DNA from: Micropterix aruncella
Lineage: Eukaryota > Arthropoda > Insecta > Lepidoptera > Micropterigidae
DNA: 64,000 nt
Direction: 5' to 3'
Assembly (NCBI GenBank): GCA_944548615.1
Contig: OX155980.1
Coordinates: forward strand, 38,136,381 to 38,200,380
Part shown: positions 22,544 through 35,398 of the stretch, one piece after another
How the letters are laid out: the number at the start of each line of letters is the position of its first letter
How positions within the stretch are numbered: position 1 is the stretch's first letter
Translations under genes and position numbers: made by a program
Notes under the pieces: generated by a model
What the model was told of the DNA's origin: nothing
What the model saw: only the letters and a program-made list of their open reading frames with translations
Database searches by the model: none

Positions 22544-22803
22544 AATATGTGAAACACATTTTTAACTCGGTAAATTTAAAATATCTCGAATAAAAGTTTT
22601 AATAAATTTACATAAAATACATCTTACATCGAAAAATGTCGGGGTGGATATTTATTTGCATATAAGGTGTTCAATAAAAAAAATAATTAGTATGACGAAG
22701 TTGACTTATATTAAATGTTCTTTTATTTTTCGACATAAAAATACGTTTCGTTGATTTATTGACTTAAAAAACGCTTATATTAAAAATACAAAAGAAAATA
22801 TTT

Positions 22804-23410
22804 TTAAGCTATTGCATAGCTTTTATCGCGGGCCTAGCCAGCGCGGCGACCGAATGAAGAAATTTCTTAATGAAAATTAATGATTTTAAACTGATAATTA
22901 CGTCTAAACGAGTACTGCTTACGATTCGAAAAAAATATATATTAAACAAGAACATTTTCCTAATATTAAGAGCTTTGAATATTTTAGATTTTGTTTATAT
23001 TACATAGTGTAATTAATTTGTGAAATTAGGTCTAACCGAACACAAAAACGACTACTACGCAAATACTATCTGGTGTATTATTATGAAACCTGCAACATTT
23101 TAAAGACAATTTAATTATCTATCTTTTTATCTACGATTTTTTTCGAATAGTCAAAGAAAAGAATAATATCCGTTTTTTTTTGCTTTATCGAATAAAATTC
23201 GTGCGCGGCGATCTATCGGAAGACGTTTTAATTATTCCGAGTCATTTGCTTCCGCAGCCGCAAATGATTCGGAATAATTTCAACGTTTTCCGATAGAGCG
23301 CAGTTATCAGAAAAAATAAAATAAATAAATAGTTATAATTGCATAAGTTGTTAAAAATGCTATGCAATAGCTTTACCGCGGCAGTCCCCGAGTGCCACAC
23401 GTATTTTTTT
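22804..23410 (-). mobile_element. Family M repeat, copy 4
   Basis: Same orientation as copy 3, 260 bp downstream, again with TTAAGCTATTGC and GCCACACGTATTTTTTT ends. Carries a 12-bp extra piece near 23150 (GTCAAAGAAAAG region), a milder form of the variant seen in the array copies. Confidence 0.88.
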
Positions 23411-23439
23411 TTGTCTTTTACTACATAATAACAGATGTA

Positions 23440-25180
23440 TTAGCTGAGCCTGCCAGTATTTATTTTTATATGGTTCAAGTATACTATGTCCAGTCTGTTG
23501 CTTTTTTTCGTTAGGAGATTGGTAACAGCGCTGAACCCTTATTTCCACTAGGTATGACGATGGAAAGGAAATTCAAAATTTCCTCGCTATATTCGATAAT
23601 ACGGGATAAGTAACGGGTATGTATTTTTACAGCCAGAAGTGCTGATATCCGTTTTTAAACTAAACCTTAAGTTCTTCGTTTGTACTTATTTCAGTCAGTT
23701 CCTCTTGTATTATGACATTCGTTTCTTCTATGTCACCATATGGGTTAATTATCCACGGTGGTATTATCATAGTCAAAACATCCTCAAACCTAGTTTCAAA
23801 ATCTGAATAGAGGGCATTTAAATGTTGAACGTAGGTTGAAACGTCGTCTTCCTGGCAGTTTGTCTGTGACAAATTCGGGAACTATTATTGGGAAATTGGG
23901 GAAATTGGGAAAATTGCTGAACAATATTTTGCTTCATTAGTTTAACTCTGGCAAGAAACGCTGATAAGATGAACTTTGTTTTAATCAAATTTAGTCGCCT
24001 TGTAACTGCAAATTAACCATATTAAATTTTGTTAACATATCTGTTAAATAGGCGATGTGTGTTATCCACTTCATTAAATTGTCTTTTAAAATTTTAGCTT
24101 TAGTATCCAGAATTTCTAAAATAGTCTCAAAAAGTTCAAAAAATCTTGTTAAACATAAGCCTTTCGACAGCCAGCGTACTTCAGTGTGAAGGAGTAATTG
24201 ATGATAGTGTTCGTCATTTTCTTTACACAACTGCGCAAATAACCGCGTATTCAACGCGTTGCTTCGGATTCGATTTGCTGCATCAATGACTAATTGAAGA
24301 GATTCATGCAATCTAACACTCAAATTTTTAGCAACTAAATGTTGTCGATGGATGACGCAATGTATTGCTAACACCCCTGACACATTTTGTTTTAAATAGC
24401 TTATAAATACACGATAACGTCCAACCATGGCAGGTCCTCCATCTGAAGCTACTGATATTATATTTGATAAAGGGATTGCTTTTTCAATGAAGTAATCCTT
24501 CAAAACATGAAATATTGATTCACCTTTAGTGTTGTTTGTCAACGTTCTTGCGAAGAGCAGTTCTTCGTAGATTTCTTGATTCATAATAAAACGAACATAT
24601 GCCAATAATAATGCCTCATTACCAGGTAAAGTTGACTCGTCCAGTTGTATAGAGAAATGGGTCGTTTGCAAATAATTACACAAAAAGCTTTCAATATCAG
24701 AACTCATTTCATCAATGCGTGTTTCATCAGTATTGTTGCTTAAGGGAATTATTTTAATGATAGCAGAAGCAGGTTTGTGTAAAACAGTTTTTAAAACCTC
24801 TTCAACGGCTGGCAAAATTAACTTCTCTCCGATAGTATGCGGTTTTCCGGATTTTGCTATAAGTAGCGAGATATTTTAAGACGCACGCAAACCATCATCG
24901 TTTCTTTGTGACGTCGAAGCGAACATTCTGTCCAGCGTGGGTCTCTTCTGAAGTTTATCTTTGAGTGTTTGAAAGTATTTCAAATCTTTATCTGTTTTAT
25001 CAGGGTGACATCTTCTCAGATGATCCTGCAGCTTAGATGGTTTCATAGCGTCATTGCCCAAAACTTTGTTGCATAAAAGGCACATAGGCAATTGTTTGTC
25101 CGACAATGATGGAATGAAGCCAAGTTTCAAATAATCATCACTGTACTGTCTACATTTCTTTTTAGATTAGGACATGGCAT
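23440..25180 (-). pseudogene. hAT transposase (BED finger plus RNase H-like core and dimerisation domain), inactivated
   Basis: Read on the minus strand, a BED finger (CLLCNKVLGNDAMKPSKLQD, then HLRRCHP) precedes SLLIAKSGKPHTIGEKLILP. The core follows with LDESTLPGNEALLLAYVRF, VASDGGPAMVGRYRVFI, IHCVIHRQHLVAKNL and TEVRWLSKGLCL. The C-terminal hAT dimerisation part is seen as ISFPSSYLVE and GFSAVTNLLTKK. Damage includes stops just after the initial Met-Ser and at 24873-24875, shifts near 23990 and 23880, and stops after EELKV and WL. The family is a source of domesticated ZBED genes, but this copy is clearly decayed. Confidence 0.9.
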
Positions 25181-25545
25181 CAGTCATCTGTGGGCAAAAT
25201 TATTCTATTTAAATAAGACATAAAGTCCAGCAGCTGTATATTAAAAAATCAAAGTCAAATTTATATCGTACTGTCTTAGATTTTATGGCAGTCATAGGCG
25301 TACATAAATGAATGTGAGAAGGGGAATGTTATGAATGTTAATTAAGGTTTCGGTATGATGGAACTTTGAGGAAATTTGAAAGTAACATGACAAAAAATGT
25401 TAAAATAAAATATTATACAACGCATAATAATAACAAATTGTTATGCGATTTATCTCTACGAACATTCAACTGTCATGTGTAAAAATTCACTGGTTCCATT
25501 TTAGCAATAATACACAATTTTAATTTTATTATAGAGAAGTATGTA

Positions 25546-26674
25546 CAGTGTAATATCCATAATCCGAACTTCCGTAATCCGAACATTCCAGTAATCCGAA
25601 CTGGCCCACATTGTAACGACCAATGGACAAAAGTACATTTTTTTAACTTTTTTGTGAAGTTATTTGGTAAGATATATGTATTTATAAAAGAATAATAAAC
25701 ACCTAGCAAGGTCGTAAATAAGTAAGTATTGACACACATACACATTTATTTATGTGACCGGCCAAAATATGTCGTTTAATTACAATTTTTTTTTTCAATA
25801 TGTTTCCTATATGTATACATTTAAATTCTATTAAAAAAATACGTGTGGCACTCGGGGACTGCCACGGTAAAGCTATTGCATAGCATTTTTAACAATTTAT
25901 GCAATTATAATTATTTATTTATTTTATTTTTTCTGATATCAGATAACTGCGCTCTATCGGAAAACGTTGAAATTATTCCGAATCATTTACGGCTGCGGAA
26001 GCAAATGATTCGGAATAATTTAAACGTCTTTCGATAGAGCGCCGCGCACGAATTTTTTATTCAATAAAGCAAAAAAACGAATTCTTCGAAAAAATTCGTA
26101 GATAAAAAGATAGATAATTAAATTATCTTTAAAATGGTGCAGGTTTCATAATAATACGCCAGATAGTATTTGCGTAGTAGTCGTTTTTGTGTTCGGTTAG
26201 ACCTAATTTCACAAATTAATTACACTATGTAATATAAACAAAATCTAAAATATTCAAAGCTAAGAATATTAGGAAAATGTTCTTGTTTAACATATATTTT
26301 TTTCGAATCGTAAGCAGTACTCGTTTAGACGTAATTATCAGTTTAAAATCATTAATTTTCGTTAAGAAATTTCTTCATTCGGTCGCCGCGCTGGCCTAGG
26401 CCCGCGATAAAAGCTATGCAATAGCTTAAAAACAAACAAATGAGAGTGTGTATTGGAAATTCTTCAAAAACCACGCAGCTGTACAGGATTTCTTATTTCC
26501 TTAATTTATCTTTCAAATTGTTAACATATTGTATGTTAATAATAAAATACATACGTAATATGTATGTACAGTTGTCTTTTTTTAGATTTTTCCGAAAACA
26601 TTCCATAGTCCGAACTTTTCGGTAATCGGAACATCTCCTTGCAGCAATTAGTTCGGATTACGGAGATTGCACTA
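25546..26674. mobile_element. pogo/Tigger-type MITE inside the hAT, itself hosting an M copy
   Basis: The left end is CAGTGTAATATCCATAATCC and the right end complemented is TAGTGCAATCTCCGTAATCC. TA dinucleotides flank both (25544-25545, 26675-26676). The CCGTAATCCGAAC motif repeats about three times inside the left end. Removing M copy 5 (25833-26429) leaves roughly 530 bp without coding capacity, hence a non-autonomous element. Confidence 0.82.
25833..26429 (+). mobile_element. Family M repeat, copy 5 (nested)
   Basis: Ends AAAAAAATACGTGTGGC and GCTATGCAATAGCTTAA, complete central hairpin. It sits inside the pogo-type MITE, which sits inside the hAT. Confidence 0.88.
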
Positions 26675-27419
26675 TAATTATAATACCGATTGCTAAAACT
26701 TTGAAAAAGAAGCTACTGAGGAGTACTCGTGTAATTTTGCATGATTTGAATATTAAACTATTAATAACCGAAGTCATGATTGGCGTAATTTATCTATCTT
26801 TGCTAACTACGAGTACAAAACTAAAATTTAATAAAAAATAATGTACTTACTTTTCTCCGGCACTTTCAAACAAATAACACTGATTCACTATAATTTGTGT
26901 GATAAACTACAAGTTTATATTTTTTTAAATATTTTCTTAGCACTTTCCTTTTCAAGATTCAGGAAACGAATAAACGTATTTGTCTCAGATTCGTATTTAT
27001 AGAGTGACGTATTGAACAAGTCAGTGCAAGTTTGCGAAGCTCTGAGGCAAAAATTGACAAGAATTTTTACTGCGCGTATGCTTGTAACAAGATGATACTG
27101 GTATATCATTATGTTTAGGTTTTTACAAGTTCAAAATGTATTGCGACCACAAAGCGAAAGCCTACAACTTACACAATTTTATAAACATATATAATAATTT
27201 TTTTTACTTCATAGGTACTTTTATAAATAATGTATATGTCTTAATATTATAAGATAGTATAATGTAAGTAAATAGGTACTATCAGTGTATGTTGAGAGCC
27301 ACTATCGTGGACCCCCATTTTCATTTCATGGACCCCCAATTTTTTTTTTTTGCTGACGTAGACCCCTTGCAGGTTGTCATATACCCCTGCGGGTCGATAG
27401 AGACCACTTTGGGAATCAC

Positions 27420-28355
27420 TGATTTAAAGCATGACAGTATATACGATAATCGAATCATCCATGGAACTGTTGCTCCTGGATGTTTCACGACAAATGCAAA
27501 TGCGAGTACCTTTTTAAAGGTTGCTAGATTGTACATACAAGTACCTAAGTATTAGTAGAGGAGTGCTATTCAGCAATCCAGAGGTAACATTGCATAAGCC
27601 TGAGAGAATATCGAAGAAAGGGGAAGAAGTTGCTTAGGCGCCGAGAACAAAATAACGGAATGCCATGTCGGAGACACAGACGGTCAGAAGGAAGTATCTA
27701 AATATGTTAGTTTCCTTCTCCTTATTGAGTGCTATATCGGATATCATACATATGCGACCATGACTGCGATTCTCACCAGTCTGATCTAGAAGACCTTATC
27801 TAAGCTGTTTGAATTCGCAAACATTGTGTGACTAAGAAAAAATAATGTGGCGAATTTTCTTTGGCTTCCACGCCGTTGTTAGAACGCCGCGATTGTGTAA
27901 TTCACTGCGTATGTATGTATATTTTAATATTGTTTTGTCAATGATTATTCTTCTACTATATACATTTAAAAAAAATAATCATTTTTTTCTCACCGAGAGA
28001 AAAGAAAGATAAATGATACTAATTCAAATTGTTTAGCTTTTCAAGAGCTAATCTTTAAATGCGCAAAAACAACATATTGTTTCTCTGTATGACACGCTAA
28101 GGCTCGTTTAAACATTAAATGCACCTTGTTTTCAATTAATTTCCGAGCCAGTTTCATAGCAAGGATCCTTACGATTGAAACAAGTAAAGCTCCATCTCGA
28201 AAGTTTAAATACGCTTCGCGGGAAATTCCAAGCTGTTATCCTTTAGATTTTTAGATAGAGAATATAATTATAAGCCAATTCAATAGCATCCACATCGTCT
28301 TGACTGATGGGAGCTAACGGGCCCATGATGGGTTGGCCACGAAGACCCATGTGTT
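27420..28355. other. Unassigned AT-rich sequence
   Basis: Lies between the hAT terminus and the GC-rich inverted-repeat element. No coding motif or repeat recognised. Confidence 0.45.
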
Positions 28356-29602
28356 CAGGGTCGGTCATACTCACGGGTCAACACCCATCCGACGGCCTCC
28401 ACGCACGGGGTGCGAACCTGGGTAGGACTCTGGCCCTGGTCAGTTTCCCCCGGGAATCAAACCTCTGGCGCTCCTGGACGGTCTGCGCACCGTGCGGCGC
28501 AAGCCAATCGATTGTGCACTCCGACTAACAACTTGCGGTGTCAACTACAACGGGCGAGCCCGTCACCACAGGACGTTTTAACGATTTCTCGTTCTGTCGC
28601 CCTGCAGTGAACGTAGAAGACTTTGGACAGAACAAATCCAACGTCCAGCTACGTCACAACCCGCAAGAAGCCAACGCCTTACCGCGAGATAGCCAGTGTT
28701 ACCTGGCGGGCCGACCCTCGCGCCCTTGCTTCCAATTGTGACCAGATTTCTCCGGTCTCTCGATTGGTTCCGAGTTCGAGGTCGCTTGCGCGGTCCTCTC
28801 CCTTACGAAGCGGTGAAACGGTGTGCACCGAATCTATCGCGGACCAAGGCGTCCTTTGCCCGACTCTGAACCGGGATCGGATGACCAATGGTCATTTCAA
28901 GAGCAGTCGCCGTAAGGTAGACAACCACCCCCGCTCTATAGGAAACAATACAGTTCCCAGACTCCCCCGACTGTTAGTCGGAGAGCACAGTCGATTGGCT
29001 TGCGCCGCTCGGTGCGCAGACCGTCCAGGAGCGCCAGAGGTTTGATTCCCAGGGGAGACTGGTTGTCCCAGTGTCCTACCCAGGTTCGCACCCCATGCGT
29101 GGAGGCCATCGGATGGGTGTTGACCCGTAAGTGTGACCGACCCTGACTCCGACTAACAGTCGAGGGAGTCTGGAAGCTGTATTGTTTCCTATAGAGCGGG
29201 GGTGGTTGCGTACCTTACGGCGACTGCTCTTGAAATGACCATTGGCTATTCGATCCCGGTTCAGAGGCGGGCAAAGGACGCCATGGTCCGCGATAGATTC
29301 GGTATTCACCGTTTCACCACTTCGTAAGGGAGAGGACCGCGCAAGCGACCTCGAACTCGGAACCAATCGAGAGTCCGGAGAAATCTGGACACAATTGGTA
29401 GTAAGGGCGCGAGTGTCGCCCGCCAGGTAGCATTCCTGGCTATCTCGTGGTAAGGCGTTGGTCTCTTACGGGTTGTGGCGTAGCTTGACGTCGGATTGTT
29501 TTGTCCAAAGTCTTCTACGCTCACTGCAGGTCGATAGAACGACTAATCGTTAAAACTTCCTGTGGTGACGGGCTCGCCCGTTGTAGTCGACACCTCAAGA
29601 TG
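28356..29602. repeat. GC-rich inverted-repeat element (455-bp arms, 163-bp loop, inverted copy of the loop outside)
   Basis: Arms 28529-28983 and 29147-29602 are complementary with scattered mismatches. The spacer 28984-29146 is in turn complementary to 28356-28528, so the order is A, B, A-inverted, B-inverted. The joins are marked by CTGTTAGTCGGAG / CTCCGACTAACAG. GC content is far above the neighbours. Open frames on both strands mirror each other and have no recognisable family. The loop holds a GGTTCGCACCCC stretch resembling a Pol III B box; this is only a resemblance. Confidence 0.85.
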
Positions 29603-30125
29603 ATGTCAACAGCATATTGGCTCGTTTCCGATATGATTATCGGAAACGTTATTAAAGCACAATTAAAAACGATTTGTTGTAGGGACGCCATTATCTTCGG
29701 AATACTTTTTAAGTAATTGCATTGATTGGTATTTAAATATTCAAGGCTTTCTTTTATCAACATACATATTAATAGTTTAGTTGCAACACAGCTGATCGCA
29801 TAATCGCTAAGCTAAAGCCTATATTTAATAGTTATTTTAAAGTCTAAAATAACTATTAAATATAGGCTTTAAATATCGTTTTGTAATGCAAGGACTGAAA
29901 TTAGTCAGATGCATCATTTCATTTTCATACTTTTTATATGCAGCATTCGAAAACTTCTATTTATTGTAATGTGGAAACGCCAGTATGTAATGATGCCACT
30001 GAAGGGTCAAATATCTGAGTTGTCCAGGCCAGACTGATGTTCAGATGTTGACAAGTAGTCCAGATAACATATACTTGGATAATGAGACCTCATACATAAA
30101 CAACGGAAGCTCTCGGCATTCATTC
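29603..30125. other. Flank with two small hairpins
   Basis: Inverted repeats at about 29625-29650 (CGTTTCCGATA / TATCGGAAACG) and about 29818-29871 (AAGCCTATATTTAATAG and its complement). Otherwise nothing recognised before the array begins. Confidence 0.6.
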
Positions 30126-31479
30126 GTAAACTCGAGATCGTTATTTAAAAATCCCACGTACATATTTTCTTCCAAGTTGAGTAGATAAACATTACCTACG
30201 TTATTGCTTTGAACTTATCATGAACATTTGTCCTTGACCTATTTATTGATTTTCAATGTGGCAAACAGCTGATCGCTTAAATCGATACGTACGCCTTATT
30301 GGTAAGTCTTCAGGCATATGCTATTAGAACATGGCCAAACCCTCCATGAAACCTGTTGATTTAAGCTTTTCCATATGTAACCGCGCATGAGCACAATATA
30401 TTAATATGCTTATGTAATCAAGTACGGGTCGCACTTTAGAACGGGGCGGGAAGAAGTCTTTTAATTTTATTTATTCTAGTTTATTATTATTTCATCTTTT
30501 TTTGTTTTTAGGCTGTATGTCAAAACACTATAAGGACATTGCTACTTTCTAGCAAGACAACTGACGGCTTTTGAACGGTTTTTCAGTCAGATTGATCCAG
30601 ACATGCAGTGTGTATACTACGTCCATGAACGCAAATTCGGCAACGACACGTTTGAATGCCGACAATAATGTTACATAATTATACTTCATATATTATCAAG
30701 CAAGGCGTAGCGTAGCGTAGCTAAAGTATATGTAGGTACTTCTGCGACTCGATTCGAATAGCCATAAAAAAGTGATCTCATCGCCCCGCTCAACAATGCG
30801 ATCAGTACTTCAAAACAGTCGGTGTTGAATACAGATTTTGTCCAGGTAATCCTTAAAGTTGAAAACATTGTTAGCAACACAACGCTTATCGCCAGGCGGC
30901 TAATAAGGTGATTGCCTTGCCTGGGTTGGCAAGGTGTTGAAAAGGCTATGAGCGAGGAGCTTCCGTTGGAAGATTATAGTAGTGGATTAAATCACAGATC
31001 AGCCCAATTTGGAAAGCGACAGCTTGCTTTTAATACCGACTAGAACAATCTCCACGTTAATAGACGACACGATATGGATTGGTTCTTTGGAAACCACAGT
31101 AGTGGTATTCCAACAGCGGTCTAGATAATAATTTAAAAACTAACTCAGTATATTTACTGGTTACACTATATTTTCGAATTAAAATAGCCTAATTATATGG
31201 CATGGCGTTGAACGTTTGTTAAAGAATACGGGGAAGGTGGTATACCATCTTCAAGTTCTAATTTTGAATTAAAACTGACATAATGTGAATAAAAAACCGT
31301 CTCGCAATAATTTAGTTTTTAACACGAATAACATGATAAAAGTGTGAAAGAAGTCATATTGAGTGTTTATATATTCGCAATCAATTGATATTAACATTTA
31401 GTCGGACCGTCCGAGGGGCAGGACGCGTCACGTGTTGCAATTTCGGGTATTCCTTTACGTGGACAGTGTGGTGGCTACA

Positions 31480-32532
31480 ATGACGCAGGTCGTAAAGATA
31501 AACGGAGAGGATGCGGGTGAACTGAAAAAAATGGTGAGTCAACTATTTGCTCAAGGCGTGAAACAGATGGAAGTCATAGCAGAGCTCAACGCTAAAGTGG
31601 ACGCGTTGACACAACATGTGTTGACCATAACTTCATCAACCTCTGGCGCATCGTTGCTGCGACTCGGCAGAGCGTCCGCCTTGGCGGCCCCTGTTCCCCG
31701 CACCACCGCACCCGCCGTTACCGGACCCACCCCCGTCGCTAAGCAAACGTGGCTAGCTGCTGCGAAATCGGCGAAAGGTCCCGCGACGAATATAGTCACG
31801 GCGGCCAATAATAATAAAACCTTAGAAGCCGTAACAAGGACGGTCGCTGCGACTGCAGTTACTAATCTTGCCGCATCGCACGCCACCAACTCAGACGGGG
31901 CTTCCATCCCGCTCATTACGTATGCGTCGATCGCCTCGCCGTCTGTGATGTCTACCGCAGTAGCCGTCGCAACCACCGCCAAGACAACGGCCGCAACGTC
32001 TCCAGTGGCGCTTACCTCTAATAACGTAACAGTTCCGGACGTCCAAACCATAGCGCAGGAACGGGATGATGGCTTTGTGACGGTCCGACACCGTAGACCT
32101 CGCAGCAACGAAAATTTTAGCAGAAAATTTCAACCTGCTATCCCGGCACTACCAGAACCGGCTAAGTCTCCCAATCGGCCGTATCTACGCCATGGCCCTG
32201 TCGCATACGATCGACCCGTCATACAAGGAACAGCTCAGGATGAGGGTGGGTTGAAAGGGTCTCCTATTATTAGGCGGAGATATCTCCACATTTGGGCGGT
32301 TAAGAAGGACACGACCGAGGAAGATATGACGAAGCACCTTGAGAACAAATCATCAGGTATCCCCTTCACAGTGAGGAGGGTGATGAAACGCAATAGGACA
32401 AACGAATCATTTATCGTGGCTATACCGGAAAGCCACTTCGAAAGATACCTAAATCCTTCGATGTGGCCGGAATACTCATGCTTTAATGAGTGGTTATTTC
32501 GTAACTCGAGAAACCAACATAACAAGACATAG
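31480..32532 (+). CDS. LINE ORF1 (nucleic-acid-binding gag-like protein), intact
   Basis: About 350 residues from the ATG at 31480 (MTQVVKINGEDAGELKK). The frame is open 48 bases further upstream but without an ATG. The N-terminus (residues 5-45) is likely helical. Residues 60-190 are Ala/Thr/Val-rich low complexity. A basic patch (RHRRPRSNENFSRK) precedes a folded C-terminal domain beginning RRRYLHIWAVKKDTTEEDMT. No CCHC knuckle is visible. ORF1 proteins of this group package the RNA and act as chaperones. The last 47 bp overlap ORF2 in another frame. Confidence 0.85.
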   Translation: MTQVVKINGEDAGELKKMVSQLFAQGVKQMEVIAELNAKVDALTQHVLTITSSTSGASLLRLGRASALAAPVPRTTAPAVTGPTPVAKQTWLAAAKSAKGPATNIVTAANNNKTLEAVTRTVAATAVTNLAASHATNSDGASIPLITYASIASPSVMSTAVAVATTAKTTAATSPVALTSNNVTVPDVQTIAQERDDGFVTVRHRRPRSNENFSRKFQPAIPALPEPAKSPNRPYLRHGPVAYDRPVIQGTAQDEGGLKGSPIIRRRYLHIWAVKKDTTEEDMTKHLENKSSGIPFTVRRVMKRNRTNESFIVAIPESHFERYLNPSMWPEYSCFNEWLFRNSRNQHNKT

Positions 32533-35398
32533 TACTAAACTGAACCTTTACTATCAAAATGTTAGAGGGTTAAAAGGAAAGCTGTTTGAATTTACCACAA
32601 ACAGTAATATAGTTGAAACAGAAATGTATGCGCTAACTGAAACATTTTTAAATGATTCAATTGCGGATGCAGAACTGTTTCCGGGAGGGAACTTCGCAGT
32701 ATTTCGAAAGGACAGGCAGACGCACGGCGGTGGTATAATGCTGAGTATTCGCTCTTTGATCCAATCACGACGCATGCCGGAACTGGAAACGGACGACGAA
32801 GTGATGTGTGTGAAAATACATTTTCTTCACAATACGTATTATGTTTTTTTAATGTATTTTCCTCCCAGATGTAGTGATAGGGTATACCTAACATTTTTTG
32901 ATAAGTTAGAAAGTCTATTTTTTAGTGGAAAGGTAGAAAACATTTTAATATTAGGAGATTTTAATTTATATTCAGCCACAAAATTGGTAAATGACCATTA
33001 CCAGTACTTCATTTCTCTATGTTACATGCAACAGTTCAACGAAGTCAAAAATCCTCATAATAGAATTTTAGATTTGGTTTTGTCGAACGGTGCTAAGGTG
33101 AGGGAGACGGAAGCTACCTCGGAGTTAGTTCGCCGCGATAATCTGCATCCACCATTAGACATAACACTAACATTCACTGTACGAGAACGGTATTCATTCA
33201 CACAGCATTTACCTCAAACTCCACGGAACAGCACTATACATGACTTCAGTAGCACGTGGGACTACCGAAATGGAAATTTTAACATCTTTTACGACTTATT
33301 AGATAAAATCGATTGGACAGTACTATACAATCTGACCAGTATAAACGAGAGTGTCGAGTGTTTTTACGCTTTAATTTACGATTGTCTGTTCAAAAGTGTC
33401 CCAATTAAAAAGGCTACAGCTGACACGAGCAGATACACATATCCGGTCTGGTTTACATCTGATATCATCAGAGATCTTAAATCAAAGTCCTGTTACCATA
33501 AACTTTGGAAAAAGTACAACCAGCGAATTTACTACAATGAGTTCAGCTCCCTCAGAGCAATACTCAAACGAAAAATTCAAGAAGCCCATATAAATTATAT
33601 CAACACAATTCAAATGTCAATATAGAGAGACAGCACAAATTTCTGGTCCTATATCAGAAATCAGCGTAATAGTCAGGCTTTTCGGCAGACTATAACGTAT
33701 GAAGGCACTTCTTATGACGGTAGCGATATGGCAAAAGCTTTCGCCAAATATTTTTCGTCCGTATATATAGATAAACCCCCCACCTTGGAAATGTCCCAAG
33801 CCGAGGCCGGTATATCGGCTAAGAGTTGGAACGATAGCGTCGACATCCAGGAACTCAGTGTCGCGGATGTCGCTTGTGCCTTCAAAAAGTTAAAGCCGAA
33901 ACAGTCTGTTGGTCCGGACGGTATTCATCCATGCATATTAAAGGCATGTCAATCTTTTTTGGTTGAACCCTTACGACACATTTTCAATTTAAGTATCTCT
34001 AGTGGGATCTATCCGTCAAGATGGAAAATTAGCCGCGTCATCCCAATACATAAGTCGGGGGCGAAATCTGACGTGGAGAACTACAGACCAGTGGCTATCC
34101 TTTCATCTGCGGCCAAATTGTTTGAGACTATTATCCACAAATATCTGTATAGGCAGGTAAGTGGCAAGTTATCAGACGCTCAGCATGGTTTTCGGCCAGG
34201 ACGTTCCACCACTACAAACCTCTCAGTGTTCACTGAATACGTAGCGGAACAATTTGACTCCCAGAGAGGTTGTCAGGTGGACGTAGCCTATTTTGACTTT
34301 CGAAAAGCATTCGACCGGGTCGATAATGACATATTGCTCAGGGAACTGGCAACAGTGGGGTGCTCACATACACTCCTGCAGTTCTTCGCCAATTACCTGA
34401 GAGACCGCCAGCAATTCGTTAAATATGGGACATCAACATCAGATTTGTACTTTACACACTCTGGGGTGAGCCAGGGATCAAATCTGGGCCCATTACTGTT
34501 TAATTTGCTCGTGAATACATTGCCAGACGTAGTTACAAAAACCAACTGCCTGATTTTCGCGGATGACCTAAAATTATTCACAAGAACGGGCAGTAATGAA
34601 TCCTGTACATTACTGCAGGATGACATAGACGCCGCGTATCTTTGGAGCATAAACCACAAGCTATACTTCAATACCGGCAAATGTTCTATCATGACGTACT
34701 CGCGAGGTGACACCCCGCTTGTACATAGTTATGACATTGATGGCAAGGCACTATCACGAGTAAATCACACAAGGGACCTTGGAGTGACTCACGGTTGACA
34801 TACAGACAGCACATCTACACCCTAGTTGATAATTCTTACAAATTGCTAGGTTTTGTAATGAGGAGCATGAGGCAGTTCAACAACACATTTGTCATGCGCC
34901 TCCTATTCAATTCCCTAATTCGGAGCAGATTAGAAGTCAACGCGGCAATATGGAGTCCTTACGAAAATAGCTATATATCAAGGATAGAGAGTATACAGAA
35001 ACGCTTTCTGAGGTTCCTATACTTTAAACAGCATGGATATTATCCCTTTCTATATCCTACGGCATTTATTCTGGGGATGGTTGGGTACAACTCACTAAGT
35101 GTAAGAAGAGATTGGCTGTCAATCTGCCACATATATAAACTGCTTAGGGGGTTCGTTGATAATCCGACCATCCTTAGAAGAATCGGTCTATTCGTACCCA
35201 CCAATTACTACCGTGCTAGGACTCATGTATTGTTCGCGTTCATCGTTCAACATCGTTCAACACTGCTTCACAGTGCGGACGCTTCGTACCCTAAATGCAC
35301 TATGTTCGACTGAGCCAGAATTGGATATTTGGACGGTGAACTTAGCACAACTGAAAAGTATGGTAATGGCATTTCTCAGCAATCAAATAATTGGATAA
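32486..35398 (+). pseudogene. LINE ORF2: endonuclease and reverse transcriptase, one stop and two frameshifts
   Basis: The AP-type endonuclease shows YYQNVRGLKGK, ALTETFLND and ILGDFNLYSA. The reverse transcriptase shows SVGPDGIHPCIL, NYRPVAILSS, FDFRKAFDRVD, GVSQGSNLGPLLFN and the catalytic FADDLKLF. The reading frame is cut by a TAG at 33623-33625 after NTIQMSI, by a small shift at about 34785 (frame 2 to 1, after RDLGVT), and by another shift at about 35240-35290 before RTLNALCSTEPE. Otherwise all domains are present, so the copy is relatively young. It would perform target-primed reverse transcription. Confidence 0.92.

Larger units (their letters stand above)
23412..27419 (-). mobile_element. 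hAT-superfamily element, ZBED5/SCAND3-like, dead
   Basis: A transposase pseudogene (23440-25180) is preceded on the minus strand by a 5' flank that ends at 27419 with CAGTGATTCCCAAAGTGGTC, a typical hAT terminus. A GACCCC-rich subterminal zone lies at 27283-27400. The opposite end was not found, and no 8-bp duplication could be matched, so the left limit given is the edge of M copy 4. A pogo-type MITE is inserted at 25546-26674. Confidence 0.7.

Noticed and set aside
28984..29146. Possible tRNA or Pol III element because of GGTTCGCACCCC
   Set aside because: No convincing A box or cloverleaf could be drawn. The match is a B-box-like dozen bases only.
28307..29524. Several overlapping open frames on both strands in the GC-rich region
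   Set aside because: High GC removes stops, and the frames mirror each other because the region is an inverted repeat. No domain recognised.
31551..32108. 185-codon minus-strand frame
   Set aside because: Shadow of the Ala/Thr/Val-rich part of LINE ORF1 on the plus strand.
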